Positions 43,060-52,440 of a stretch of 64,000 nucleotides of DNA are shown in pieces. The notes below the pieces were generated by a model, which did not search any database, was not told the origin of the DNA, and worked only from the letters and a program-made list of their open reading frames with translations. This stretch comes from URNF01 sp045638005 (lineage in GTDB: Bacteria; Bacillota; Clostridia; Oscillospirales; Acutalibacteraceae): contig JAZUAN010000006.1 of assembly GCA_045638005.1 (NCBI GenBank), positions 1 to 64,000 of the forward strand, given 5' to 3'. Positions within the stretch are counted from its first letter, which is position 1; each line of letters starts with the position of its first letter. The position numbers and the translations under genes were made by a program.

Positions 43060-44820
43060 TTACTCTTTTTTACCTTTTCTATCCCGCATCACTGCTAAAA
43101 TATCTGCAATTTGTTCATCTGCCAGATTTTCAGGCTCTTTGAGCCCACGCAGTGCATGCTCTTCCTTGATAATGGCAATGTAGCTTTGTGTATCCTCCCA
43201 TGTGAACGCGCGCTCTCTTGCCGATTGTACCGCGCGGGTGATATAAGCCATTTGCGCCTCATCAAAATCCGCCGCAAAAAACGGCAATTCGATCAAAAGC
43301 TCCTGCGCTTTTCGCTCTAATAAATAGGCATACACCTTTCGGTTAAAGGCAGTCACCATTATTTCGGGCGGCAGCGCGCGACCACTTTGACCTATGAGAT
43401 CAGGGTGCAAAATCAACACACCGATCAATGTTTCCTCCGCTTGCGCGGCACGCGGGAATTTTTCTGCCTCGGGATTAATCTTTCGAAGGATGGTCATATC
43501 CTGCTTCACCGCGCGAGAAAGCTCACCTTTTTTCTCTTCTCGCTCTTTATAGCGAGCGGCACTCTTGATCTGCTGCATGATCGCTTCTTTGGAAACGCCC
43601 AGTTCAGCTGACAGTCTACCGGCGTAGATATCCTGCTCCACAGCACCACCTTTTGCAAGCAAAGAGGCTGCGCTTTTGAGGTATCCGACCTTTCCGTCCG
43701 CTGTCGCAATATCGTATGTGTTCGCAAGATTCATCAAACGATATTCCATTGCGTTAGATGAGCGTTCCAGCAAAAGTTTAAACCGCTCAGCGCCGTTTTT
43801 GCGAATAAATTCATCCGGATCTTTTCCGTCCGGAATCTGCACCACCTTGATGTCTATACCGGTAGGTCTGAGGGCATCCAGTGCTTTTTTAGTGGCTTTC
43901 TGCCCCGCTTCATCCGCGTCAAAGATAAGACTTACCTTGTCAGCGTAGCGGGTAATGAGCCGCACCTGCTCCTGCGGAAATGCGGTGCCGAGCGCTGCCA
44001 CGGCATTGGTAAAGCCCGCCTGATGCATCGCAATAACATCCATATACCCCTCACACAAAATCAGTTCCCTGCCGGAAGATTTTGCAAAATTGAGGGCGAA
44101 CAGATTGTTACTTTTACTATATGCCAGTGTGTTTTCGGTATTGATATATTTCGGCTTAGAGTCATCCAGCACGCGACCACCAAAGCCCACCACCGCACCG
44201 CGAATATCAATGATCGGAATCATCACACGATTGCGGAAAAGGTCATAGCTCCCGCCGTTTCTGCTGCGGCGAGAGAGAAATGCCGCTTGCAGCTCTTCGT
44301 CCTTAAAGCCTTTACTGCGCAGGTATTTGCCAAGTGCATCCCATTCAGCAGGCGCGTACCCTAGACCGAAATGACGAATGGTAGCGTCCGTATAGCCGCG
44401 CTTTCTGTAATAGTCGAGCGCAATCTTACCGGCGGGTGTGGATAGCTGCGTATGGAAAAAGCGCGCAGCTTCACGGTTAGCTTCTAAAATGCGCATTCGA
44501 AGATACGAGGTGCGGTCATCCCGCGTATCCTCCGGCATCTGCAAGCCACTGCGGCCCGCTAAAAACTTTACCGCGTCTATGTAATCCAAATTTTCGATCT
44601 TCTTTATAAACGTGATAACGTCGCCGCCGACGCCGCAGCCAAAGCAATAAAACGAGTTGTTCTCCGGATACAGATTAAAAGACGGGGTTTTTTCGCCGTG
44701 GAACGGGCAAAGCCCTACAAGGTTTTTACCACGCCTTTTAAAATTGACATAGGTAGAGGCGACACTTTCAATGTCATTACGGGATATGAGTTCCTGTATA
44801 AAACTTTCCGGCAATGCCAT
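43060..44820 (-). CDS. dnaG: DNA primase
   Basis: The 586-residue primase makes RNA primers for replication. Its N-terminal zinc finger has Cys38, His41, Cys59 and Cys62 (CPFH...CFGC). The Toprim core includes ILCEGYMDVIAMHQAG and SLIFDADEAGQKATKKAL, followed by the C-terminal DnaB-binding region. It sits between the dGTPase-like gene and rpoD. Confidence 0.97.
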   Translation of the reverse strand: MALPESFIQELISRNDIESVASTYVNFKRRGKNLVGLCPFHGEKTPSFNLYPENNSFYCFGCGVGGDVITFIKKIENLDYIDAVKFLAGRSGLQMPEDTRDDRTSYLRMRILEANREAARFFHTQLSTPAGKIALDYYRKRGYTDATIRHFGLGYAPAEWDALGKYLRSKGFKDEELQAAFLSRRSRNGGSYDLFRNRVMIPIIDIRGAVVGFGGRVLDDSKPKYINTENTLAYSKSNNLFALNFAKSSGRELILCEGYMDVIAMHQAGFTNAVAALGTAFPQEQVRLITRYADKVSLIFDADEAGQKATKKALDALRPTGIDIKVVQIPDGKDPDEFIRKNGAERFKLLLERSSNAMEYRLMNLANTYDIATADGKVGYLKSAASLLAKGGAVEQDIYAGRLSAELGVSKEAIMQQIKSAARYKEREEKKGELSRAVKQDMTILRKINPEAEKFPRAAQAEETLIGVLILHPDLIGQSGRALPPEIMVTAFNRKVYAYLLERKAQELLIELPFFAADFDEAQMAYITRAVQSARERAFTWEDTQSYIAIIKEEHALRGLKEPENLADEQIADILAVMRDRKGKKE

Positions 44821-44850
44821 ACGTATCGCCTCCTTTCTGCTTGTTGTCTG

Positions 44851-45864
44851 TTAACTCTGTTGGATGTGTATCGACCAGCTACGCGGAATAAACAGGTCAT
44901 GGTACACTTCCAACGCGTAATTATCGGTCATACTGGCAACATAGTCACAAATCGCCAGCATTTTACCTTCCGTCTCCAAGGTGTTGGTATATTCATCCGG
45001 CAATTTTTCGGTATGCTCAAGGAAATAGCCGAACATCTGTCGAATAAGGGTATCCACCTTCTTTTCCTCCACCTTAGCGGCGGAATCGCGGTAAAGATCC
45101 CGATGTAAGAACTCATGTAAAAGATCAAAATACTGCTGCGTTTTCGCATCCATACCAATGCCGTCCCCGCTATTTTGCACGATAGCGGTGATCAGTGTAT
45201 CAATGCGCTCAGCACGGGTCTCTCCCAGATGCGCACGCACATCCTTTGGAACATCACTTTCTTTCAGCACACCTGCACGGATGGCATCGTCCATGTCGTG
45301 ATTGACATACGCCACTCTGTCCGCCAGTCTTACTACGCGCCCTTCCAGCGTCGCCGCCAAGGGGTCGGTAGTATGCCTTGCGATACCGTTCCGTACCGCC
45401 CAAGTGAGGTTGAGACCTTTTCCGTCGTTTTCCAGTTTCTCGACAATGCGAACGCTTTGGTCATAGTGTCTGAAACCGCCGATATCCGCCATCAGCACAT
45501 TGAGTGCGCGCTCTCCGGCATGTCCAAACGGGGTATGTCCCAGATCGTGCCCCAACGAGATCGCCTCAGTGAGATCCTCGTTGAGCCGCAGTGCGCGCGC
45601 GATGGTGCGGGCGATCTGCGCTACTTCCAAGGTATGGGTTAAGCGAGTACGATAATGGTCACCCTCGGGGGATAAAAACACCTGCGTCTTATGCTTTAAG
45701 CGGCGGAAAGACTTAGAATGTAAAATACGGTCACGATCCCGCTGAAAAGCGGTGCGGTACAAGCAAGGCTGCTCCTCGCGGTCGCGCACGGCATCCAAAG
45801 CCAGCGCCGCGTTGGGTGCTAACATTTCGCGTTCCTGCTGTTCATAACGTTCTCTGGCATTCAT
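44851..45864 (-). CDS. dGTP triphosphohydrolase-like HD-domain protein
   Basis: The 337-residue protein has the HD-domain metal ligands in RLTHTLEVAQIART and SLGHDLGHTPFGHAGE, and the Dgt N-terminal FRRLKHKTQVF block. These enzymes cleave dNTPs to nucleosides and tripolyphosphate. The ATG at 45864 follows AAAGGGGGAGCAGT. It is the first gene of the conserved dgt-dnaG-rpoD operon. Confidence 0.93.
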   Translation of the reverse strand: MNARERYEQQEREMLAPNAALALDAVRDREEQPCLYRTAFQRDRDRILHSKSFRRLKHKTQVFLSPEGDHYRTRLTHTLEVAQIARTIARALRLNEDLTEAISLGHDLGHTPFGHAGERALNVLMADIGGFRHYDQSVRIVEKLENDGKGLNLTWAVRNGIARHTTDPLAATLEGRVVRLADRVAYVNHDMDDAIRAGVLKESDVPKDVRAHLGETRAERIDTLITAIVQNSGDGIGMDAKTQQYFDLLHEFLHRDLYRDSAAKVEEKKVDTLIRQMFGYFLEHTEKLPDEYTNTLETEGKMLAICDYVASMTDNYALEVYHDLFIPRSWSIHIQQS

Positions 45865-45960
45865 ACTGCTCCCCCTTTCCTCAAAAAACGGGCATATATA
45901 CATATATACGCAACCGTCTTTACGTTTCCCTTTAAATTTCGCAAAAAAAGTACAAAAAAA

Positions 45961-46590
45961 TTATAAAATCGGCACCGAACGGTATTGTTCTTCCAAAATG
46001 TTCGGTTGCAGCGAACCCGCGCTGCGTTCGGTAAGCTGTTTTTCAAACGCCGCTTGCAGTTCGGTATCCAACAGCAGCTTCACAGTTACAGTATCGGTAT
46101 ACTGTGTATCCACCACCGTGCCGCCGCCCGCCTCTATGAGCGCTGCAAGCCAACCGTATTGGGTATAACTGCAATGGATCTCCTGTAAAAAAGCCGGTCG
46201 CATTTCGGTGATACCTGCGGCTTCTACTGCAAGTGAGGCGGTGTGCGAATACGCACGCACCAGACCACCACCACCGAGCAAGATACCGCCGAAATAACGG
46301 GTGACCACTATGACACAGTCGGTGAGATTTTGCTTTTGCAAAACGTCCAAGGTCGGCATGCCCGCAGTTCCCTGCGGCTCACCGTCATCGCTGAAACGGC
46401 GGATGTCGCCGTCGCGCAGGATGTACGCAGGCACGTGATGGCGCGCATCCCAATACTGTTTGCGGACACTCTCGATGAAATCAACCGCTTGTTGCTCGCT
46501 TGTCACAGGCTGTATCTGCCCGATAAAGCGGGAACGACGATCCACAAATTCCGCAGTTGCGGCTTTTAATATAGTACGATACGCAGTCAC
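45961..46590 (-). CDS. YigZ/IMPACT family protein
   Basis: The 209-residue protein has the UPF0029 core (RSRFIGQIQPV, ARHHVPAYILRDG, RFSDDGEPQGTAGMP) and the glycine-rich RYFGGILLGGGGLVRAY. A C-terminal DUF1949-like domain follows. The start is a GTG at 46590 with GGAGGG in front. IMPACT homologues regulate translation in eukaryotes; the bacterial role is unclear. Confidence 0.88.
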   Translation of the reverse strand: MTAYRTILKAATAEFVDRRSRFIGQIQPVTSEQQAVDFIESVRKQYWDARHHVPAYILRDGDIRRFSDDGEPQGTAGMPTLDVLQKQNLTDCVIVVTRYFGGILLGGGGLVRAYSHTASLAVEAAGITEMRPAFLQEIHCSYTQYGWLAALIEAGGGTVVDTQYTDTVTVKLLLDTELQAAFEKQLTERSAGSLQPNILEEQYRSVPIL

Positions 46591-46623
46591 GAAAACCCTC
46601 CTTTTTTCGACAGTATACAGATG

Positions 46624-46655
46624 AAAAAAGGCAGTGCATATATATTGCACTGCCT
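46624..46655 (-). terminator. Intrinsic terminator of rpmE
   Basis: AGGCAGTGCA and TGCACTGCCT pair, followed by TTTTTT on the minus strand. Confidence 0.9.
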
Positions 46656-46669
46656 ATAAGGTCAACTAC

Positions 46670-46879
46670 TTATTTGTCGGATTTCAGACCGAAACGCTTG
46701 TTGAAACGTTCGACGCGGCCGCCGGTGTCCACCAGCTTCTGTTTACCGGTGAAAAACGGATGGCACTTGGAACAGATTTCCACACGGATATCCGATTTCG
46801 TTGAACCTGTCTCGATCACGTTACCGCAAGCGCAGGTAATGGTGGTCTGTGCATAGTTCGGATGGATAGCCTCTTTCAT
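46670..46879 (-). CDS. rpmE: 50S ribosomal protein L31 (zinc-binding type)
   Basis: The 69-residue protein begins MKEAIHPNYAQTTITCACGN and has the CxC...CxxC zinc cysteines (CSKCHPFFTGKQK), which define the zinc-containing form of L31. The ATG at 46879 follows GAGGTGAC. Confidence 0.97.
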   Translation of the reverse strand: MKEAIHPNYAQTTITCACGNVIETGSTKSDIRVEICSKCHPFFTGKQKLVDTGGRVERFNKRFGLKSDK

Positions 46880-46982
46880 TGATGTCACCTCTTTCGTTCC
46901 ATAACGAATGGATTATAGCACACCCTCGCAAAAAATGCAAGTATTTTTTTATATCTAATACGTTATTTTATAAAGAAAAAGG

Positions 46983-47020
46983 AACGACCGAAAAATCACG
47001 AGGATTTTTCGGTCGTTTTA
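46983..47020 (-). terminator. Intrinsic terminator of secDF
   Basis: AACGACCGAAAAATC pairs with GATTTTTCGGTCGTT downstream of secF. Confidence 0.85.
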
Positions 47021-47029
47021 ATAAACATT

Positions 47030-47962
47030 TTACTTTTTCTTCTTTGCTTTCGGCGCTTTGGCCTCCTGGTGCTCTACCCACCATGCCCACAGCGGAGAAC
47101 TCAAGCATACGGAGGAATAGAAACCGGAGATCACACCAAACAGCATCGGCAGCGCAAAGCTAATGATGGCGTCCATCTGCAGCACCACAGCCACGACGGT
47201 GATGGTCGCAGCAGCGATACCGGTAGTGATGGTGGTGTTGCGGGTACGGACAAAGCTCTGATTGAGACTCAAATTGACGATCTCGGAAATGGATGTCTTG
47301 GAATCCAGTTTTTTACGATTTTCGCGGATGCGGTCGTAAATAACGATAGTATCATTCAGCGAGTAGCCGAGGATAGTCAGCATGACCGCCACGAAATTAT
47401 CGTTCAGCGGGATACGGAAGATCACAAAGGTGAAATACACAAACAGCAAATCGTGCAACAGCGCGAGCAGTGCGAAAGCACCTGCAGACAAGCCGCCGAT
47501 CTTTTTAAAGCGCAAGCCAACATAAACCAGCAAGAAAGCGGCAGCAAGCACCACGGCAACAAGACATTTCACAAAGAAACGCTGACCCATGGATGCGGCA
47601 AGTGAATTACTGCTAAACTGCACCACTTTGTTATCCGGCAGCGCTTTTACCAACGCTTTGTCCAATGCGGTCTGCTTTTCGGTAGAGATCTCATCCACCA
47701 GCGAAATACTGATAACATCGGTGTTGTTAACCGTTTCAATCTTCGCTGTGGCACCGTTACCAAGCACCTCGGTTGCGGTGGCGGTCACGGTATCCATGTT
47801 GAGGGTGCCTTCATAGCTGTAACGGATCAGCGTACCGCCTTTGAAGGAAATATCCATCTCTGTACCGAAAATAATATTTGCGAGTAAAGCAATGCCCAAA
47901 ATGCAAGCTGAAATAATTATGAACAGTTTGCGGTGAGCGACAAAATCAAAGGATTTTTTCAT
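47030..47962 (-). CDS. secF: Protein translocase subunit SecF
   Basis: The 310-residue protein has six membrane helices. Hallmarks include the early DISFKGGTLIRYSYEG segment and LGYSLNDTIVIYDRIRENRK, followed by TTGIAAATITV. SecF works with SecD to use proton flow for late steps of export. Its start overlaps the secD stop. The C terminus is Lys-rich. Confidence 0.95.
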   Translation of the reverse strand: MKKSFDFVAHRKLFIIISACILGIALLANIIFGTEMDISFKGGTLIRYSYEGTLNMDTVTATATEVLGNGATAKIETVNNTDVISISLVDEISTEKQTALDKALVKALPDNKVVQFSSNSLAASMGQRFFVKCLVAVVLAAAFLLVYVGLRFKKIGGLSAGAFALLALLHDLLFVYFTFVIFRIPLNDNFVAVMLTILGYSLNDTIVIYDRIRENRKKLDSKTSISEIVNLSLNQSFVRTRNTTITTGIAAATITVVAVVLQMDAIISFALPMLFGVISGFYSSVCLSSPLWAWWVEHQEAKAPKAKKKK

Positions 47963-49377
47963 TCTTTTGCACCTCCATACAGCCAGGGCTTGCGGAGGAA
48001 CTTAAAGCGGGACACCGAGCGCAGCATAGCGCGGGACAGCCACAGGCCCATTACGAAGTTGAAAATAACACCGATAAACAGCGTATAACCGAAGGAATAT
48101 ACAGAACCGGTAGTAGACACGGGGAACCAACGCAGTACCGGGCTCAAAATAACGCTGAAAATATTATCGGAAGGTCCGAAGACGCCCATCAAAACAGCCG
48201 CCACGATAACCACCGTAATGTTGCCGTCAAAGATCGCCCAGAAGGAGTTCTTTGAACCGATACGGATCGCATTGTCAATGGTTCTGCCGTCGCGGATCTC
48301 CTCTTTCACACGCTCAGCGGTAATGACATTCGCGTCAACACCGATACCGATGGAAAGTACGATACCGGCAATACCGGGCAGGGTGAGGGTGAAGCTGTCG
48401 AACACACCAAAGTAACCGGAGATAGCGGCGATAGAGCCCGCAATCTGACCGATGAGTGCAATCACAGCCACCAAGCCGAGCAGGCGATAATATGCAATCA
48501 TAAACACAGCAATCAGCGCAAACGCAATGATACCGGCAAGCACCATGGCATCCAGAGCTTTTTCACCCATGGTGGGAGAAACAGTTCCGCTGCTCTTTGC
48601 CTCAATGGCAAACGGCAACGAACCGGAATTGATCAGGTTAGCAAGATCGGTCGCATCCGCTAAGGTCTCAAAGCTACCGGAAATGGTGGCAACACCATCG
48701 GTGATATGGCTTTGTACCGTCGGGTTGGAGATCATAGTGCCATCCAACCAAATGGAAATAGTACCCTTATTAGCAAGCTGCTTTTTGGTCGCATCGGCAA
48801 ATTTCTGCTTGCCGCTGTCGTTGAGCTCCAACTGTACCACCGGCTCGGTATTGGTTCCGGTATTATCGGTATAGCCCATGACGGCGGTCGCTTCGCTGAC
48901 ATCGGTACCGGTCAGCACCAGTTCGCCGGTGGGAACGGTGTTGCCGTCGTCGTCGGTCTTGGTCTCATCACCAATACGGAATTCAAGCAAAGCAGTCTGA
49001 CCCAATTCCTTAATAGCGGCAGCGGGATCAAAGTCCTTTTCGTCGCTCGCCCACGGGAAACGGACGATGACCTGCTTATTGGCAAGATCCGAATACATTT
49101 CATAGTCGGTAATGCCGTTACCGACCAGACGGTCGGCAATGATGGTCTCTACGCCCTGCAAGTTGGATTCGGTAACCTCTACCGTTTCGTCCACAGGTCC
49201 GTATGTAACGTCTACGCCGCCGCGAATGTCAATACCCCAACGGATATCTTTCGCGCCGCGTATCACCGTATCGGTACGATCACCAAACTGGGTATACACG
49301 CCGAAAAACGACGTATATGTCAGTGCTGCGATCAACACCAGTACGATGAAGAAAACAGATTTCGAAGTGCGCTTCAT
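47959..49377 (-). CDS. secD: Protein translocase subunit SecD
   Basis: The 472-residue protein begins MKRTSKSVFFIVLVLIAALT, has the WGIDIRGGVDVTY motif, a large outside domain and then six helices with GIAGIVLSIGIGVDANVITA and ERVKEEIRDG. The ATG at 49377 follows TTGGAGGATG; the longer frame to 49461 has no ribosome site. Confidence 0.95.
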   Translation of the reverse strand: MKRTSKSVFFIVLVLIAALTYTSFFGVYTQFGDRTDTVIRGAKDIRWGIDIRGGVDVTYGPVDETVEVTESNLQGVETIIADRLVGNGITDYEMYSDLANKQVIVRFPWASDEKDFDPAAAIKELGQTALLEFRIGDETKTDDDGNTVPTGELVLTGTDVSEATAVMGYTDNTGTNTEPVVQLELNDSGKQKFADATKKQLANKGTISIWLDGTMISNPTVQSHITDGVATISGSFETLADATDLANLINSGSLPFAIEAKSSGTVSPTMGEKALDAMVLAGIIAFALIAVFMIAYYRLLGLVAVIALIGQIAGSIAAISGYFGVFDSFTLTLPGIAGIVLSIGIGVDANVITAERVKEEIRDGRTIDNAIRIGSKNSFWAIFDGNITVVIVAAVLMGVFGPSDNIFSVILSPVLRWFPVSTTGSVYSFGYTLFIGVIFNFVMGLWLSRAMLRSVSRFKFLRKPWLYGGAKE

Positions 49378-49495
49378 CGATACATCCTCCAAATAACATC
49401 TCGTGTGATAATTCACCACACTAATACAGTATATTATACCTAATATACATAAAAAAGTCAATGGCGAACATCAAACTTCACAAGATTTTCGCAAG

Positions 49496-49532
49496 AAAAG
49501 GGCTATGCATTTTTGCAATGCACAGCCCTTTA
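49496..49532 (-). terminator. Intrinsic terminator of the aminotransferase gene
   Basis: AAAGGGCTGTGCATT pairs with AATGCATAGCCCTTT (one mismatch), followed by TTCTT on the minus strand. Confidence 0.85.
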
Positions 49533-49540
49533 AAATTCCA

Positions 49541-50818
49541 TTATGCCAAAAGCTTTTTGATGGCCGCCATTTCAGCGCAGATGCAAAAGAGTTCCATCGC
49601 CGTGCGCAGCTCCGCAGGAGAGGGATAAGACGGCGCGATACGCAGATTGGAGTCCTTGGGATCATTGCCGTACGGATAGGTTGCACCCGCACCGGTCATG
49701 GTAACACCCGCTTCTTTAAGCAAGCGATGGGTCTCCTTTGCACAACCTTCCATCAGATCAACGCTCACGAAATAGCCACCGCGGGGAGAATGCCATTTGG
49801 CAACACCCTTCCCGCCTAAACGCTCGCGCAGCACTTCCAGCACCGCTTCGAATTTCGGGCGCAGCACCGCAGCATGACGGGACATATGCGCGCGCACACC
49901 GTCAACATCTTTGAAATAGCGCACATGGCGCAACATGTTGAGCTTATCATGACCAATGGTCTGGATGGTCATACGCGCTTTAACATCTTTAAGGTTCGCA
50001 GGGCTTGTCGCCATTGCCGCCACGCCCGCGCCGGGGAAGCTGATCTTGGAGGTGGAGGTGAACATAACCACCATATCCTCATGTCCTACCTTTTTCGCTT
50101 CATCATAGATGTTGAGCAGCACATCCTGCTTGTCATCGTACAGATGATGCACACAATAAGCATTATCCCACATGATACGGAAATCGGGCGCCGCAGGCGT
50201 AAGCGCCGCAATACGCTTCACCGTTTCGTCCGCATAGGTGATACCCTCAGGGTTAGAGTACATCGGTACACACCACATGCCCTTTACCAACGGATCTTTT
50301 ACATACATTTCCACCGCGTCCATATCGGGGCCCTTATCGGTCATAGGAACAGCAATAAGTTCAATACCAAAGAAATCGGTCACCGCAAAATGGCGGTCAT
50401 AACCGGGGGCGGGACACAAAAATTTTACTTTGCCCTGGGTCAGCCACGGCGCATTGCCGCAAACACCCTTGGAAAAAGCGCTAGAAATATAATCAAACAT
50501 CATATTGAGGCTGGAGTTGCCGCCCACGATCACCAGCGCGGGGTCAACACCGAGGATATCACCGAACAGCTTTTTCGCCTCCGGAATACCGTCCACCACG
50601 CCATAGTTGCGGGTGTCGATGTTGCCGACAGCAGCATACCCATCCTCTGCATTGAGACAACCCAGCATATCCACCGTGAGATCAAGTTGTTCGGGACCGG
50701 GCTTGCCGCGGGACATATCAAGAGACAATCCTCTCGCTTTATATTCTGCATATTTTGCATTCAAAACCTGCAATTGTTGTTCTAAAGCCGCTTTCGGCTG
50801 ATTTGCCAAGATTTCCAT
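49541..50818 (-). CDS. PLP-dependent aminotransferase (MocR-type class I, aspartate aminotransferase-like)
   Basis: The 425-residue protein has the early LDMSRGKPGPEQLDLTVDM segment, GNSSLNMMFDY, MYSNPEGITYADE, the WDNAYCVHHLYDD cofactor segment and the lysine-bearing STSKISFPGAG. This pattern matches the 'Aminotran_MocR' family, whose members include aspartate aminotransferases of type 1c. It lacks a helix-turn-helix, so it is an enzyme and not a MocR regulator. It is transcribed alone, toward secD. Confidence 0.88.
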   Translation of the reverse strand: MEILANQPKAALEQQLQVLNAKYAEYKARGLSLDMSRGKPGPEQLDLTVDMLGCLNAEDGYAAVGNIDTRNYGVVDGIPEAKKLFGDILGVDPALVIVGGNSSLNMMFDYISSAFSKGVCGNAPWLTQGKVKFLCPAPGYDRHFAVTDFFGIELIAVPMTDKGPDMDAVEMYVKDPLVKGMWCVPMYSNPEGITYADETVKRIAALTPAAPDFRIMWDNAYCVHHLYDDKQDVLLNIYDEAKKVGHEDMVVMFTSTSKISFPGAGVAAMATSPANLKDVKARMTIQTIGHDKLNMLRHVRYFKDVDGVRAHMSRHAAVLRPKFEAVLEVLRERLGGKGVAKWHSPRGGYFVSVDLMEGCAKETHRLLKEAGVTMTGAGATYPYGNDPKDSNLRIAPSYPSPAELRTAMELFCICAEMAAIKKLLA

Positions 50819-50955
50819 GAAAGTAAAAAGCCTCCAAAAATTCAAATTCTTCCAAAAATCTTTTTTTATACTACTATATCTTACGCAAAAATGCAAGATA
50901 AATTTTCAAAAATTGCAAAAATAAAATTTTATCTACCTTTTTCACAAAATAGGGG

Positions 50956-50984
50956 TTGACATTCCGTATCTTTTCATGTATACT
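50956..50984 (+). promoter_or_regulatory. Sigma-A promoter of tRNA-Val
   Basis: TTGACA and TATACT are separated by 17 bases, about 20 bases before the tRNA. Confidence 0.9.
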
Positions 50985-51004
50985 GGGCACTGTTCGAAAA
51001 ATAC

Positions 51005-51080
51005 GGACGCTTAGCTCAGCTGGTAGAGCATTCGCTTGACGTGCGAAGGGTCAGCGGTTCGAATCCGTTAGCGTCCACCA
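51005..51080 (+). tRNA. tRNA-Val (anticodon GAC)
   Basis: The 76-base tRNA has acceptor stem GGACGCT/AGCGTCC, D-arm AGCTCAGCTGGTAGAGC, an anticodon stem TTCGC/GCGAA with loop TTGACGT (anticodon GAC), T-arm loop TTCGAAT and an encoded CCA. Confidence 0.97.
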
Positions 51081-51122
51081 AAAGAAACAAAGCCACCCAA
51101 AAGGGTGGCTTTGTTTCTTTTC
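51081..51122 (+). terminator. Intrinsic terminator of tRNA-Val
   Basis: AAAGAAACAAAGCCACCC and its complement form an 18-bp perfect stem around an AAAA loop, ending in TTTCTTTT. Confidence 0.95.
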
Positions 51123-51130
51123 ATGCACAC

Positions 51131-51248
51131 TGAAGGGATGAAAAACCTGAATATTTTCCGCTTGCGGAAAATATTCGCAAAGAGGTTGCGTGATAGCACT
51201 CCAAATTTTGAAACATTATAGCGCAACCTCGGTTCGAATCCGTTGGCG
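51131..51248 (+). repeat. Structured tRNA-tail element, copy B (after tRNA-Val)
   Basis: The same layout as copy A at 31349: CTGAAGGGATGAAAAACC, a perfect 13-bp hairpin (GAATATTTTCCGC/GCGGAAAATATTC, 51149-51176), GAGGTTGCG (51182) pairing with CGCAACCTC (51222), then CGGTTCGAATCCGTTGGCG (51230-51248). That last segment matches 18 of 19 bases of this tRNA's own T-arm and acceptor start at 51055. The two T-arms are 175 bases apart, against 174 for tRNA-Leu. No ORF is present. Confidence 0.8.
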
Positions 51249-51260
51249 ATACCCTATAGA

Positions 51261-51322
51261 CCGGGAGGGGAAACCCCTCCCCTACGGTGAATTTTAATTC
51301 CGGACCGTCGAGGCGCCGGTCC
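51261..51322. repeat. GC-rich REP-like hairpin pair
   Basis: GGGAGGGG/CCCCTCCC with an AAA loop (51263-51281) and GGACCG/CGGTCC (51302-51322) form two adjacent hairpins. Their GC content is unlike that of the surrounding intergenic DNA. Only one copy is seen in this window. Confidence 0.5.
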
Positions 51323-51391
51323 CTACGATCGCACGTTAGACTTTTGCCAAAGGTCATTTCACCGTCTCTTAATCTTTCATTTAGATTTTTC

Positions 51392-51419
51392 TTGCATCAC
51401 ACTAAAATTGTGATATACT
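51392..51419 (+). promoter_or_regulatory. Promoter of ddh
   Basis: TTGCAT and TATACT are separated by 16 bases, 34 bases before the ddh start. Confidence 0.7.
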
Positions 51420-51452
51420 AGTTACAGATTTTACAGAACCGAGGTAATGCTC

Positions 51453-52439
51453 ATGAATATCCGCATTGGTATTTACGGCTACGGCAATTTGGGGCGCGGC
51501 ATTGAAAATGCTATCCATCAAAACGAGGATATGACACTTGCTGCCGTGTTCACCCGCCGTGATCCATCCACCCTTACCATAGCGACACCGAATGTGCCGG
51601 TGTGCCACGTAGATAGTGTCAGCGATTTTGTCGGCAAGATCGACGTAATGATTCTTTGTGGCGGCAGCGCCACCGATCTACCGGTGCAGACCCCCGCACT
51701 TGCAAAATTGTTCCCCGTCGTCGACAGTTTCGATACCCATGCAAAAATTCCCGAGCATTTTGCCAATGTAGATGCCGCTGCAAAGGCAGGCGGCAACGCA
51801 GCAATGATCTCAGTCGGTTGGGATCCCGGCATGTTCTCGGTCAACCGCCTGTATGCGGGTGCTATTCTCCCCGAAGGCAAGGATTACACCTTCTGGGGCA
51901 AGGGCGTCAGCCAGGGGCATTCGGATGCTATTCGCCGCATTGACGGTGTTTTGGACGCAAAGCAATATACCATTCCCGTGGATGCTGCTCTTGATGCAGT
52001 GCGCAGCGGTAGTTGTCCCAACCTTACCACAAGAGAAAAACATCTGCGCGAGTGCTTTGTGGTTGCGGCAGAGGATGCGGATACAGCGAAGATCGAAAAA
52101 GAAATCAAGGAAATGCCCAACTATTTCGCGGATTATGACACCATCGTACATTTTATCACGATGGAAGAACTCAAACGCGATCACAGCGGCATTCCGCATG
52201 GCGGTTTTGTTATCCGCACCGGTAAAACCGGCAAGAATAAAGAACACAACCACGTGATCGAATACAGCTTAAAGCTCGACTCCAACCCCGAATTTACTGC
52301 ATCGGTTATCGTGGCGTATGCACGAGCGGTGTACCGCATGAATGCGGCAGGTGATTTCGGTTGCAAAACCGTTTTCGATGTCCCCCCTGCCCTGCTCAGC
52401 GCGAAACCGTATGCGGAACTTATTAAAGAATTGTTGTAA
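51453..52439 (+). CDS. ddh: meso-Diaminopimelate D-dehydrogenase
   Basis: Ddh makes meso-diaminopimelate directly from tetrahydrodipicolinate, for lysine and peptidoglycan. The 328-residue protein has the NADP-binding GIYGYGNLGRGIENAI at the N terminus, ILCGGSATDLP, VVDSFDTHAKIPEH, VGWDPGMFSVNRLY and GKGVSQGHSDAIRRIDGV, all family blocks. The ATG at 51453 lies eight bases after GAGG; an ATG at 51447 is too close. Confidence 0.95.
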   Translation: MNIRIGIYGYGNLGRGIENAIHQNEDMTLAAVFTRRDPSTLTIATPNVPVCHVDSVSDFVGKIDVMILCGGSATDLPVQTPALAKLFPVVDSFDTHAKIPEHFANVDAAAKAGGNAAMISVGWDPGMFSVNRLYAGAILPEGKDYTFWGKGVSQGHSDAIRRIDGVLDAKQYTIPVDAALDAVRSGSCPNLTTREKHLRECFVVAAEDADTAKIEKEIKEMPNYFADYDTIVHFITMEELKRDHSGIPHGGFVIRTGKTGKNKEHNHVIEYSLKLDSNPEFTASVIVAYARAVYRMNAAGDFGCKTVFDVPPALLSAKPYAELIKELL

Positions 52440-52440
52440 T

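Noticed and set aside
49874..50785. 303-codon open frame opposite the aminotransferase
   Set aside because: Antisense shadow; the minus-strand gene has all PLP-enzyme motifs.
51121..51357. 78-codon minus-strand ORF after tRNA-Val
   Set aside because: It runs through the hairpins of copy B and the REP-like repeats and has no ribosome site.
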